Notes under the pieces: generated by a model | Databases searched by the model: none | The model's input: the letters and a program-made list of their open reading frames with translations, nothing else | What the model was told of the DNA's origin: nothing | In this document: positions 17,013 through 24,858 of the stretch, piece after piece | Layout of the letters: each line of letters begins with the position of its first letter | Position numbering within the stretch: the stretch's first letter is position 1 | Made by a program: the position numbers and the translations under genes | Assembly: GCF_018531425.1 (NCBI RefSeq) | Contig: NZ_JAHBOI010000007.1 | Coordinates: forward strand, 123,429-187,428 | From: Paenarthrobacter sp. DKR-5 | Lineage (GTDB): Bacteria; Actinomycetota; Actinomycetes; Actinomycetales; Micrococcaceae | Reading direction: 5' to 3' | Length of the DNA: 64,000 bases

Positions 17013-18419
17013 ATGCTGGGAAGCATGCTGCTGCGGGTTCCGTCCCTGTTCCGGCGCCGGGCGTGGGGGATACGTACCAGCTCGACCGCCGTGGCCGTGA
17101 TCGTGGTTGCCGGCGCCCTGGCGGCCGGTGGGCTGTTGCTGTTGCTGTTGCTGCAGAACGCGCTCACGACCGCGACCGACAGCGTGCTGCGCACGAAGGC
17201 CCACGATGTGGCCGCACTGGTGGCCGGGCAGGACGTCAACGAGGCCGGGCAGGCGATTTCCACCGGGGCGGCCGGGACGATCGCGGTGCAGATCCTGGAC
17301 AGCGGCGGGCACGTCGTCCACGCCTCCGAACCTGCCCTGGCATCCCGACCGCTGAGCCTTCTGCGCCCGGCCCCGGGCACCACCGCAGCACAGCAACTGG
17401 CCAACGCCGGGGCACTCGGGGCGGGGGAGGATTACTATGTGGTGGCCGTCGGGGTCAGCTCCGGCTCCCAGCAGTACGTGGTGCTCGCGGCCCAGAACGT
17501 GCAGGTTAAATCCGACACTCTGCGCACCGTGGCGTTGTTCCTGCTCCTGGCCGCCCCGTTCCTGCTCCTGATTGTCGGGGTGTCCGTCTGGTACTTCGTG
17601 GGCCGGTCCCTGCGGCAGGTGGAGCTCATCCGCGCCCAGGTGGAGCAGGTCAGCCCCGGAAGCCTGGGATCCCGGGTAGGGGTCCCGCCGACGCGGGATG
17701 AGCTTCAGGCGCTGGCGGTGACGATGAACGCGATGCTCGAGCGGATCGAGGCCGCCGATGTGCGCCAACGACAGTTCCTCTCCCATGCCAGCCACGAACT
17801 GCGCAGCCCGCTCACCTCCCTGCGCACGGGCCTGGAAGTGGCCTCCTCCGAAGGAGGCAGCGGGCAGTGGAAACAGCTGGCACCGCTGCTCGCCGGCGAG
17901 GCCCGCCGCATGGGGGATCTGATCGAGGACCTGCTGACCCTGTCCAAAAGCGACGACGCCGCGTTCAGGCTCGAGCGCACAGACGTGGACTTCGACGACG
18001 TAGTCGCCCGGGAAACAGCCCGCGCCCGTGCGACGGCGCCCCCGTCGCTGCGCATCCGGGCCGACCTTACCCCCGTGCGTGTCCAGGGCGACGCCCGGCG
18101 CCTTGCCCAGGTCGTGCGCAACGTACTCGATAACGCACAGCGCCACGCAGCGACCCTGGTGGTCCTGACCCTGAACAGCGAAGACGGGCGGGCCCGGCTG
18201 ACGATCGATAACGACGGGCCACCCGTACCCGATGCGGACCGGGAACGGATCTTCGGCCGGTTCGTCCGCCTCGACGACAGCAGGTCCAGAGACACCGGCG
18301 GCAGCGGCCTGGGCCTGTCCATCGCCCGCTCCCTCACCGAAGCCCACGGGGGCACGATCAACGCCGGCACCGGCCCGGACGGGCTCTGCCGCTTCACCAT
18401 CGACCTGCCACAGAACTAA
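17013..18419 (+). CDS. Sensor histidine kinase (HAMP, HisKA, HATPase_c)
   Basis: 468 residues from ATG 17013; ATG 17025 is a possible alternative. Two membrane helices (about 25-48 and 170-192) enclose an extracellular sensor of about 120 residues. HAMP region about 192-245, then the H-box FLSHASHELRSPLTSLR (His near 260), N-box VVRNVLDNAQRHA, and G-box DTGGSGLGLSIAR. Typical of OmpR-partner kinases (PrrB/TcrY-like). The likely partner response regulator is at 18944-19615 in convergent orientation, not in an operon. Confidence 0.95.
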   Translation: MLGSMLLRVPSLFRRRAWGIRTSSTAVAVIVVAGALAAGGLLLLLLLQNALTTATDSVLRTKAHDVAALVAGQDVNEAGQAISTGAAGTIAVQILDSGGHVVHASEPALASRPLSLLRPAPGTTAAQQLANAGALGAGEDYYVVAVGVSSGSQQYVVLAAQNVQVKSDTLRTVALFLLLAAPFLLLIVGVSVWYFVGRSLRQVELIRAQVEQVSPGSLGSRVGVPPTRDELQALAVTMNAMLERIEAADVRQRQFLSHASHELRSPLTSLRTGLEVASSEGGSGQWKQLAPLLAGEARRMGDLIEDLLTLSKSDDAAFRLERTDVDFDDVVARETARARATAPPSLRIRADLTPVRVQGDARRLAQVVRNVLDNAQRHAATLVVLTLNSEDGRARLTIDNDGPPVPDADRERIFGRFVRLDDSRSRDTGGSGLGLSIARSLTEAHGGTINAGTGPDGLCRFTIDLPQN

Positions 18420-18519
18420 ATCACCGAAACCCAGATCAATCCCGGTGCCCGCCTGCAGCCCTGATCACGCAGACCTGATCACAGTGGATCCTCAGGATCG
18501 ATGCCCAACAGTGGTAGTC

Positions 18520-18816
18520 ATGGACCTTCGCAGGACAGCCTTCCCATCCCTGGCCCTGATCGGCGCGCTCATGCTCGGGGCCGGCGCCGGAACACCTGGC
18601 AGCCTCCGCGGGCCGGGGGCTGCCGCCGCACCTGCGGGGAGCACCGCATCACCGTCAGGCGCGGCCCGTCCGGCCGCGGGACCGGCCGGGGATCTGGATC
18701 TGCCAACCGGCTACCCGCATGAGAGCCACACGGATGAGCGCAGAGTCGAAGAGGAGCTCGAACTGACCGAAGCAGCCCCACCTACGCTGGGCCGGTTCAG
18801 CGCCGGGGTCCTTTGA
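18520..18816 (+). CDS. Small secreted hypothetical protein
   Basis: 98 residues from ATG 18520. Signal-peptide-like N-terminus (LALIGALMLGAGAG) followed by an Ala/Pro/Gly-rich chain and an acidic tail (ERRVEEELELTEA). No domain recognised and no strong ribosome site. It lies between the convergent kinase and regulator genes and could be an accessory of that system. Confidence 0.45.
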   Translation: MDLRRTAFPSLALIGALMLGAGAGTPGSLRGPGAAAAPAGSTASPSGAARPAAGPAGDLDLPTGYPHESHTDERRVEEELELTEAAPPTLGRFSAGVL

Positions 18817-18943
18817 GGTTCACTACGGTCCCGCGCGACCTGCTGCCCGACGCGCCGGCCGGGCGCGAGGCATCTGTCTCCAAGCAGGGGCCGCCTTCAA
18901 TCGCTCCCGGGGACCGGTGTCCGCTGAAAGAGCGGCGCCGATG

Positions 18944-19615
18944 TCAGTCGGGGAGGAGACGGTATCCCATGCCCCTGACGGTCAGGAGGGTGTTCGTCTT
19001 GAACGGGGCGTCGATTTTCCGGCGCAGGTACCCCACATAGACTTCCACGACGTTGTCGCCGCCTTCGAACATGGGGTCCCAGACATTGTCGAGGATCTCG
19101 GCCTTGGAGAGCACTTCCCCGGGGCGGCGCATCAGATACGTCAGCAGCCCGAACTCCCGGGCGGTGAGACTGATTTCCGTGCCGTGCCGGTGCACTGACC
19201 GGCGGAGCGGGTCCAGCACCAAGGACCCGACGGTGAGGTTCACGGGCCGTTCCGGGGCCCCGCGCCGGATCAGTGCCCGCAGCCGGGCGACCAGTACCAG
19301 GAAACTGAACGGCTTGGTCAGGTAGTCGTCGGCGCCGAGGTCGAAGGCATCGGTCTGGTCGTATTCGCCGTCCTTGGCGGTGAGCATCATCACCGGGGAC
19401 CAGATCAGGCGTTCGCGCATTTCCTTCAGGACCGTGTAGCCGTGTTTGCCGGGCAGCATCAGGTCCAGGATCACCGCGTCGTACGGGTTCTCCGTTGCAG
19501 CCCACAGCCCGCTCACCCCGTCATGGACGACGTCCACGACGAAGCCCTCGCCGGTGAGGCCCCGCCGCAGCGTCTCGGCCAGAACCTTCTCGTCCTCCAC
19601 CACCAATACCCGCAC
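18944..19615 (-). CDS. OmpR-family response regulator
   Basis: 223 residues. Receiver domain 1-115 with the acidic pocket VEDEK, phospho-acceptor Asp51 (VILDLMLPG), and Lys101 (DYLTKPF). Winged-helix DNA-binding domain about 125-220 (LTAREFGLLTYLMRRPGEVL, RGMGYRLLPD). Most likely partner of the kinase at 17013-18419, although the two genes face each other. Divergent from the PAP2 gene at 19765, so that promoter could be a target. Confidence 0.95.
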   Translation of the reverse strand: MRVLVVEDEKVLAETLRRGLTGEGFVVDVVHDGVSGLWAATENPYDAVILDLMLPGKHGYTVLKEMRERLIWSPVMMLTAKDGEYDQTDAFDLGADDYLTKPFSFLVLVARLRALIRRGAPERPVNLTVGSLVLDPLRRSVHRHGTEISLTAREFGLLTYLMRRPGEVLSKAEILDNVWDPMFEGGDNVVEVYVGYLRRKIDAPFKTNTLLTVRGMGYRLLPD

Positions 19616-19764
19616 CCGGCACCTCCCTGCTCACGCCCGGCATGGTCCGGGGTTGGCTCCAGTATGGCCTGAAGCTTCTGAGTGATTCCTGAGGAAGAGG
19701 GTTCCTCAGCTTTTTCTCAGCCGGCCCTGGCCAAAATGAGGTCAACAACCATCAAGGTGAAGGA

Positions 19765-20475
19765 ATGATGAGCGTTCCCCGACTCCCCAACCCCCTGCCG
19801 GCGCTGCGCAGCTGGTTTGTCCTTGCCGCTGGAACGGTGCTTTTCGCGTTGAGTCTTCTGCTGGGCTTTGTGTCCAAGTCCTACGGCGCGGCCAGCCCGG
19901 ACCTTGCCGTGGACGTGGAACTGGGCGAGTCCCGGGCCCCGGTGCTCAGCGCCGGATCACTCATCATCCACTTCCTGATCGGGCCCCCGGCCGCCGTGGC
20001 GATCATCGCCGCCGTGTCCGCGTGGCTGATGTGGGTGGCACGGGAACCGATGAAATCCCTGGCCTTCGGCTCCGTCACTGCCGCCGGCTGGCTGAGCTCG
20101 GGAATCGGCAAGTTCACCGTGGCCAGGCTGCGTCCCCCGACCGATGCCGTGCATGCGCTGCTCATTGAAACCAGGGCTGACAGCTTCCCCAGCGGCCACA
20201 CCGCTTTCGCCGCTTCGCTCTCCCTCGCAGTTATCCTCGTCCTGGCCAACAACCGCAACCAGCGCCTCACGGCCGCCGCAGCGGGCGTGCTATTCACCGG
20301 CGTCGTGGCACTGTCCCGCGTGTATCTGGGTGTGCATTACCCCACCGACGTCGCCGGGTCCGTGTTCATCAGCGCCGGCGGCATCCTGATCTGGCTCTTC
20401 GTCTGGAACAGGCTTCTCTTCCCCCGCCTCACACGGCTACCACGCCTGGCCCGGCTGGCCCGGGCCGGGAATTGA
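19765..20475 (+). CDS. PAP2-family membrane phosphatase
   Basis: 236 residues from ATG 19765 (ATG 19768 possible) with AAGGTGAAGGA upstream. The three phosphatase motifs are complete: KFTVARLRPP, PSGHT (about 143) and SRVYLGVHYPTD. About six membrane helices. Family members dephosphorylate undecaprenyl pyrophosphate or phosphatidyl glycerophosphate. The next gene is a DedA protein on the same strand, which fits a role in undecaprenyl phosphate recycling. Confidence 0.92.
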   Translation: MMSVPRLPNPLPALRSWFVLAAGTVLFALSLLLGFVSKSYGAASPDLAVDVELGESRAPVLSAGSLIIHFLIGPPAAVAIIAAVSAWLMWVAREPMKSLAFGSVTAAGWLSSGIGKFTVARLRPPTDAVHALLIETRADSFPSGHTAFAASLSLAVILVLANNRNQRLTAAAAGVLFTGVVALSRVYLGVHYPTDVAGSVFISAGGILIWLFVWNRLLFPRLTRLPRLARLARAGN

Positions 20476-20559
20476 GGGTTCCATGAGATCCCTTCCCCGG
20501 CCCGGGAGAGTGTTCACCGGCGCAGGACGACCGTTCCTCCGCCCTTCGGCGCCCCGGCC

Positions 20560-21201
20560 GTGAACGCCCTCGTCGACACCGTCCTGCACGCCCCGCCGGC
20601 CCTGCTCTACACCATCGTCACGGCTCTCGTCTTCGCCGAGGACGCCGTCTTCGTCGGCTTCATCATTCCCGGAGAGACAGCAGCGATCCTGGGCGGTCTC
20701 ATGGCCGCGACAGGACACGCCCGCTTGTGGGTCATGATCCCGGCAGTCGCCGCCGCCGCCATCGCAGGAGACACCGCCGGCTACGAAATCGGCAAGCGCT
20801 TCGGGCCCCGACTGCTGCGAACACGGTTGCTGCGCAACCGGCAGGCCCGGCTCGAGACGGCCAGGGACCTGCTGCGCCGCAAAGGCGGAACAGCGGTCTT
20901 CCTGGGACGGTTCACCGCGTTCTTCCGCGCCGTGATGCCCGCCCTCGCGGGAACCGCGGCCATGCCCTACCGACGTTTCTTCGCTTACAACGCGGCCGGC
21001 GGCGTCGTGTGGGCAACAGGTGCGGTGCTGCTGGGATACTTCGGCGGCAACAGCTACCAGGCCCTCGCATCCTCTTTCGGCACTGCCGGCACCATCCTGG
21101 CGGCAGCAGTCGCCGCAGTCGCCCTGCTCACATGGCGCCTCCGACGGCGCGCCCGCAACCACGACAAAAACCCGGCGACGGCTGCCCGCACCCCCGACTG
21201 A
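20560..21201 (+). CDS. DedA-family membrane protein
   Basis: 213 residues, GTG start at 20560. Family marks: EDAVFVGFIIPGETAAILGG, GDTAGYEIGKRFGP, and FLGRFTAFFRAVMPALAGTAAMPYRRF. Five or so membrane segments. DedA proteins are undecaprenyl phosphate or phospholipid translocases; this copy lies 85 bases after a PAP2 phosphatase, so the two probably handle the same lipid carrier. It is only distantly similar to the DedA gene at 11390. Confidence 0.9.
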   Translation: MNALVDTVLHAPPALLYTIVTALVFAEDAVFVGFIIPGETAAILGGLMAATGHARLWVMIPAVAAAAIAGDTAGYEIGKRFGPRLLRTRLLRNRQARLETARDLLRRKGGTAVFLGRFTAFFRAVMPALAGTAAMPYRRFFAYNAAGGVVWATGAVLLGYFGGNSYQALASSFGTAGTILAAAVAAVALLTWRLRRRARNHDKNPATAARTPD

Positions 21202-21705
21202 GCGCGCCGGACCGCCAGCCGGAATCACCCACAACAACACCGCAAGGAACGCGATCTAATCATCGCCACCGGCCAGCGCCACGCTCACTGAGCGCAACCC
21301 CACGCTCACGGTGCTCGTCCCATTCGTGGCGCACGCCCGGCGCAGAACGGCGGCGATGCCCTGATCAGGACGTTCGCGGAGCCCCCCGGGGCCCTTCAGC
21401 GGTCTCTGACGCGGGCCCAGGGCAACGAGATCTTCCACCATGAACGGATCGACAAGGCGCCCGTGTCTGGCATTCGCCTAGGGAGACGGGTGCGGCTCCA
21501 CCGCAGACGATCGTTTGCGGTAGAGCCGCGCAGCAGCCATGGCTTGCTCCATCCGCTGCGCGCCTGGAGACGCTGCTCCGGGAAACGGACGGAACATGGG
21601 AATTTCGCTGTTCGTACGACCCGTGCGTTGAAACGCACGATGAAGGCGCCTTTGAGGGCCGCCGGCTCGTCAGAGGGACATCAGCCAGGGTTGGCAGGCA
21701 GGGGG
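21202..21705. other. Intergenic stretch containing one copy of a 94-bp repeat
   Basis: About 500 bases between DedA and CorA. No supported gene. It contains the 94-bp repeat at 21467-21560 that recurs beside the resolvase at 24.6 kb. The rest may be remnant DNA from earlier rearrangements. Confidence 0.5.
21467..21560 (+). repeat. 94-bp direct repeat, copy 1 (possible res site)
   Basis: Matches 24687-24780 over its whole length without gaps; the right 60 bases are almost identical. It contains an 18-base near-palindrome (CGCAGACGATCGTTTGCG, one mismatched pair), the size of a serine-resolvase dimer site. The copy at 24.7 kb lies directly upstream of a resolvase gene, where res sites normally sit. 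Confidence 0.75.
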
Positions 21706-22677
21706 CTAGATCCAGTCGCGTTTCTTGAAGATGCCGTAGAGGAACGCGGTGCCGAAGACCATCAGGCCCATGGAGAGCCAGAGCCCGTACTGGTCCTGGA
21801 AGCCGAAGAACGGGACGTTCTGGCCGAAGAATCCGGTGACAGCGGTCGGGACGGCGATGATCGCGGCCCAGCTGGTGACCTTCTTCATGATGAGGTTCAT
21901 GTTGTTGCCCTGGATGCTGATGTGCGTTTCCAGGATGGTGGTCACCAGGTCCCTGAGGGATTCGGTCCATTCGGAGACGCGCAGGACGTGGTCGTACACG
22001 TCCTGCAGGAAGGGCTGCATGGCCGGGCTGCAGCCCACGAGGTCATCGCGGCGCAGCAGCGTGTTCAGGACCTCGCGCATGGGCAGGACAACCCGACGCA
22101 GCCGGACGAGGTTCTTGCGGACCTCAAAGGTCCGGCGCTGCAGGTCGTGGTCGGGCATGTGGTCATCGAAGAGGGAATCTTCGAGGGCGTCGATGCAGCC
22201 GTCGAGTTCCTGGGCGGCGTCGAAGTGGCCGTCGACGATCATGTCCAGCAGCCCCCAGAAGAGGAACGGCACCCCGTGGGCGGCCAGATCTGGTTCGGCG
22301 TCCCAGTGCGCCCTCAGCCCGTCGGTGTCGAAGTCGGGTCCGTGGACGGTGACCAGGGCGTTGCGGGTGATGAACGCTGAGATCTCGGCAACGGCGAGGT
22401 CGCTGCTGCCGGGGGTGAGCCTGGCCTCGTACGCGGAAAGGAACAGGTGGTGGGGGTAGCGGTCGAGCTTGGGCCGCTGAAAGTCGTGCACGGCGTCTTC
22501 GACCGCGAGCCGGTGCAGCCCGTAGACCGTCTCAACCACGGAGAGGTCATCGGGCGCCGGGTCCGTGTAGTCGATCCACAACACGACGTCGTCCTGACGG
22601 GCGAGGGATTCGATCTCCTGAACGGCGACGTCCTCGCGCTCGAGCTTGCCTTCACGGTACAACCGGATGAACACCAT
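21706..22677 (-). CDS. CorA-family divalent metal transporter
   Basis: 323 residues from ATG 22677 (ATG 22728 would add 17 residues). A large N-terminal cytoplasmic domain is followed by two C-terminal membrane helices. The signature loop between them reads TGFFGQNVPFFGF, so the usual GMN motif is GQN, a variant seen in a CorA-like subgroup. It ends with the basic tail KKRDW. Probably moves Mg2+ or another divalent ion; ion specificity cannot be told from the sequence. Lies between two copies of a 94-bp repeat. Confidence 0.88.
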   Translation of the reverse strand: MVFIRLYREGKLEREDVAVQEIESLARQDDVVLWIDYTDPAPDDLSVVETVYGLHRLAVEDAVHDFQRPKLDRYPHHLFLSAYEARLTPGSSDLAVAEISAFITRNALVTVHGPDFDTDGLRAHWDAEPDLAAHGVPFLFWGLLDMIVDGHFDAAQELDGCIDALEDSLFDDHMPDHDLQRRTFEVRKNLVRLRRVVLPMREVLNTLLRRDDLVGCSPAMQPFLQDVYDHVLRVSEWTESLRDLVTTILETHISIQGNNMNLIMKKVTSWAAIIAVPTAVTGFFGQNVPFFGFQDQYGLWLSMGLMVFGTAFLYGIFKKRDWI

Positions 22678-22818
22678 CCGGCCAATGGTACGGGGAGGAA
22701 CTTGAAGAATTCCCGACCGCGGCGACATCCCACCGCCGACGGAAAGTCGCACCCCTGCTCTGAATCGGCTGAGTACGGTTACTGGCACTGGCGTTTAGCC
22801 AGTCCCATTGCGGTCCCC

Positions 22819-23434
22819 TCACCGTATGCCGCAACAGGTCGGGGTAGCCATAAATGCCAGGGCGTAGTTCGTGTTTCCAGCCTTGGCATGGTCGTGGTGT
22901 TCCCTGTCCACATAATGACCGCCGTAGGCTGCGTACATGTCCTTGACCCGCTTCCTGCACCCATCGTCCAGGCCCCACGTTTCGTGGAAGGGTTTCAGGG
23001 CGCGCCGGGGCCGCAATCGGTGCGAGGACTTCAACAGGCTCGTTCTACGTCGGAATCAGGACAGCCACGCGCATCCCGTGCGGGTCGGCCAGGACCGGTG
23101 CAGGGGCCCGGCTGTCGATGTCCCACAAGGCCACCCGCGTTCAGGATAACCCCGCCCACGGGCAGGGCTTCGAAGGCCACAAGGGCCCAGGCCGCGGCCA
23201 AATCCGGGCCCCAGTCGGCATCGTGAACACCACCCGCCAGAGCACGTAAAGCACCGGGACCGCGGCCGCGGCGATCCCGCCGATGAAGGACTTGGCGATT
23301 TTGACGGTCCTCAATGGAAGTACCTGAAGTAGCGCGAGGGTGGAGTCCGCCGTTCCGTAGTCATCCAGGGCGGCGACACCAACACCGGCGTTGCTGCAGC
23401 TGCGCTGCCGCCCCGACCGGCGCCGGCGAGGCAT
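22819..23434 (-). pseudogene. Truncated cellulose-synthase-like glycosyltransferase
   Basis: Pieces in several frames match the N-terminal third of the intact enzyme at 27606-29603: VLYVLWRVVFTMPTG (like its LYLLWRVMFTMPAG), then HETWGLDDG, then DHAKAGNTNYAL (like HDHAKAGNMNHAL). The catalytic middle, Q-x-x-RW region and PilZ domain are absent. A decayed partial paralogue, lying between the same 94-bp repeats that enclose the CorA gene. Confidence 0.8.
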
Positions 23435-24018
23435 GGGTGTCAGGACGCGGCTGAGGAAGGAGCGAAAGACAAAGGAGCGGAGACCGCCCTCGGGCGGCCC
23501 GTCGGTCGGGCTGACGGCGTCCCACTCACGCCGGGCGGCAGATCGGGATCTGAGCCAAAAAATCCTCCGCGTCCATGTGCCGCCTGTTCAGGACCGGGTC
23601 GAACGCCGCGCTCAGCGCACGCTGATACTGTCTTGCATGCGCAAGCTCGCACCAGCTCAGGGCAAGACGCTCCGATATCCATACGTTCATCAACGATGTT
23701 TCTTCATCGCTGAGCGCCGTGCGCCGGGCGCCGGGCGGATCTTCAGAATCGAGGGCAGGACTATGGCCAGTTTCTTCCGAAACTCCGAGGTTCCCGCTCC
23801 TATCGCATCCGCGCGCACGTCATTGGCGACGTGGTCCGAGACCCCTATGTACACAGGAGCAGCGCCGCAGCTCTCAATCCCGTCCGCGGACGTCCCGCCG
23901 GCCGGCCACCACGCATACAAACCTCTTACCTCGGCCCAGTACTCCTGAGCGTGTCCCCAGGGGCAATCTAGGTGTGGTTGAGCCTTGGGGTTGAGTAGTT
24001 TCGGTGCAGCCGTTGACG
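23435..24018. other. Region with degraded coding traces
   Basis: About 580 bases between the dead glycosyltransferase and the resolvase stop. On the minus strand short frames look protein-like, notably 23690-23526 and the adjoining 23920-23690, but no continuous gene is present. Probably the remains of one small gene broken by a frameshift. Confidence 0.4.
23526..23690 (-). CDS. Small ORF, probably a fragment
   Basis: 54 residues from ATG 23690; the same frame is open upstream of this ATG for about 45 codons without a start. The composition (SERLALSWCELAHARQYQRA) is protein-like. The frame 23920-23690 next to it could be its former N-terminal part in another frame. No family recognised. Confidence 0.3.
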   Translation of the reverse strand: MNVWISERLALSWCELAHARQYQRALSAAFDPVLNRRHMDAEDFLAQIPICRPA

Positions 24019-24600
24019 CTAAGGGTGCTCCGGCACTGCTTTGGTGGTTTGTATGTTGCGGTAGATGGTCATGGGGGTGACGGCGCAGGAGGCAGCGATT
24101 TCGGCCATGGTGAATTGCCGCGCGTCGTACATGCGCTGAGCTTTGTTGATGAGCTCTGGGGTCATTTTGGGTTTGCGTCCACCTTTGCGTCCTCTGGCCC
24201 TGGCGGCGATGAGTCCGGCCTGGGTCCGTTCCCGGATCAGTGCGGCTTCGTATTCGGCCATGAGCGCGAACATTCCGAAGACGAGTTTCCCGTGGGCGGT
24301 GGTGGTGTCCACGATTCCGTTGGTCAGTGATTGGACGCCGATGTCGTGTTCGTCGAGGGTGGTGACGATGTCGATGAGGTCGCGTAGGTTCCGTCCGAGT
24401 CTGTCGATTTTCCAGACGACCAGGGTGTCTCCGGGCCGCAGGTCATCCAGACAGCGGGCCCACTGTGGCCGGCCGGCTTTGGTGCCGGTCGCTGTGTCTT
24501 TGTAGATCTTCAGACAGCCCTCGGCGTCGAGTGCATCGAGCTGCAGCCGGGGGTCCTGGTCGGTGGTGCTGACCCTCGCGTACCCGATTTTGTGTCCCAT
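24019..24600 (-). CDS. Serine recombinase (resolvase/invertase family)
   Basis: 193 residues from ATG 24600; upstream in-frame starts would run into the repeat region. Catalytic Ser at about residue 11 (GYARVSTTDQ), the conserved Arg-containing helix WKIDRLGRNLRDLIDI, and RERTQAGLIAARARGRKGGR. C-terminal HTH (MAEIAASCAVTPMTIYRNI) binds the recombination site. The 94-bp repeat at 24687-24780 lies just upstream and is the likely res site. Confidence 0.93.
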   Translation of the reverse strand: MGHKIGYARVSTTDQDPRLQLDALDAEGCLKIYKDTATGTKAGRPQWARCLDDLRPGDTLVVWKIDRLGRNLRDLIDIVTTLDEHDIGVQSLTNGIVDTTTAHGKLVFGMFALMAEYEAALIRERTQAGLIAARARGRKGGRKPKMTPELINKAQRMYDARQFTMAEIAASCAVTPMTIYRNIQTTKAVPEHP

Positions 24601-24686
24601 GCCTTCCGATCTAACAAAACCCATACTCCAGGGAGTGTTTCGTTGTTTAGATTTCGTTGCGGGTTTTGTGAGGCCGCAGCTCGGGC

Positions 24687-24780
24687 CTGGCATTCACGCA
24701 GGGAGACGGCGGCGACCCTATCGCAGACGACCGTTTGCGGTAGAGCCGCGCAGCAGCCATGGCTTACTCCATCCGCCGCG
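24687..24780 (+). repeat. 94-bp direct repeat, copy 2 (possible res site)
   Basis: Second copy of the repeat at 21467-21560, same orientation, 3.2 kb apart, beginning 87 bases upstream of the resolvase start. The near-palindrome CGCAGACGACCGTTTGCG is conserved. Confidence 0.75.
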
Positions 24781-24858
24781 TGCCGTGCGGGGTTGAACCT
24801 GTCCGCCGCTGCCGCAGCGACCTCCCTGCGGTCATCGTCCACCGGGGGCGGTTAAGGG

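Noticed and set aside
16722..18347. A 541-codon minus-strand frame across the sensor kinase
   Set aside because: Antisense shadow of a kinase with all motifs on the plus strand.
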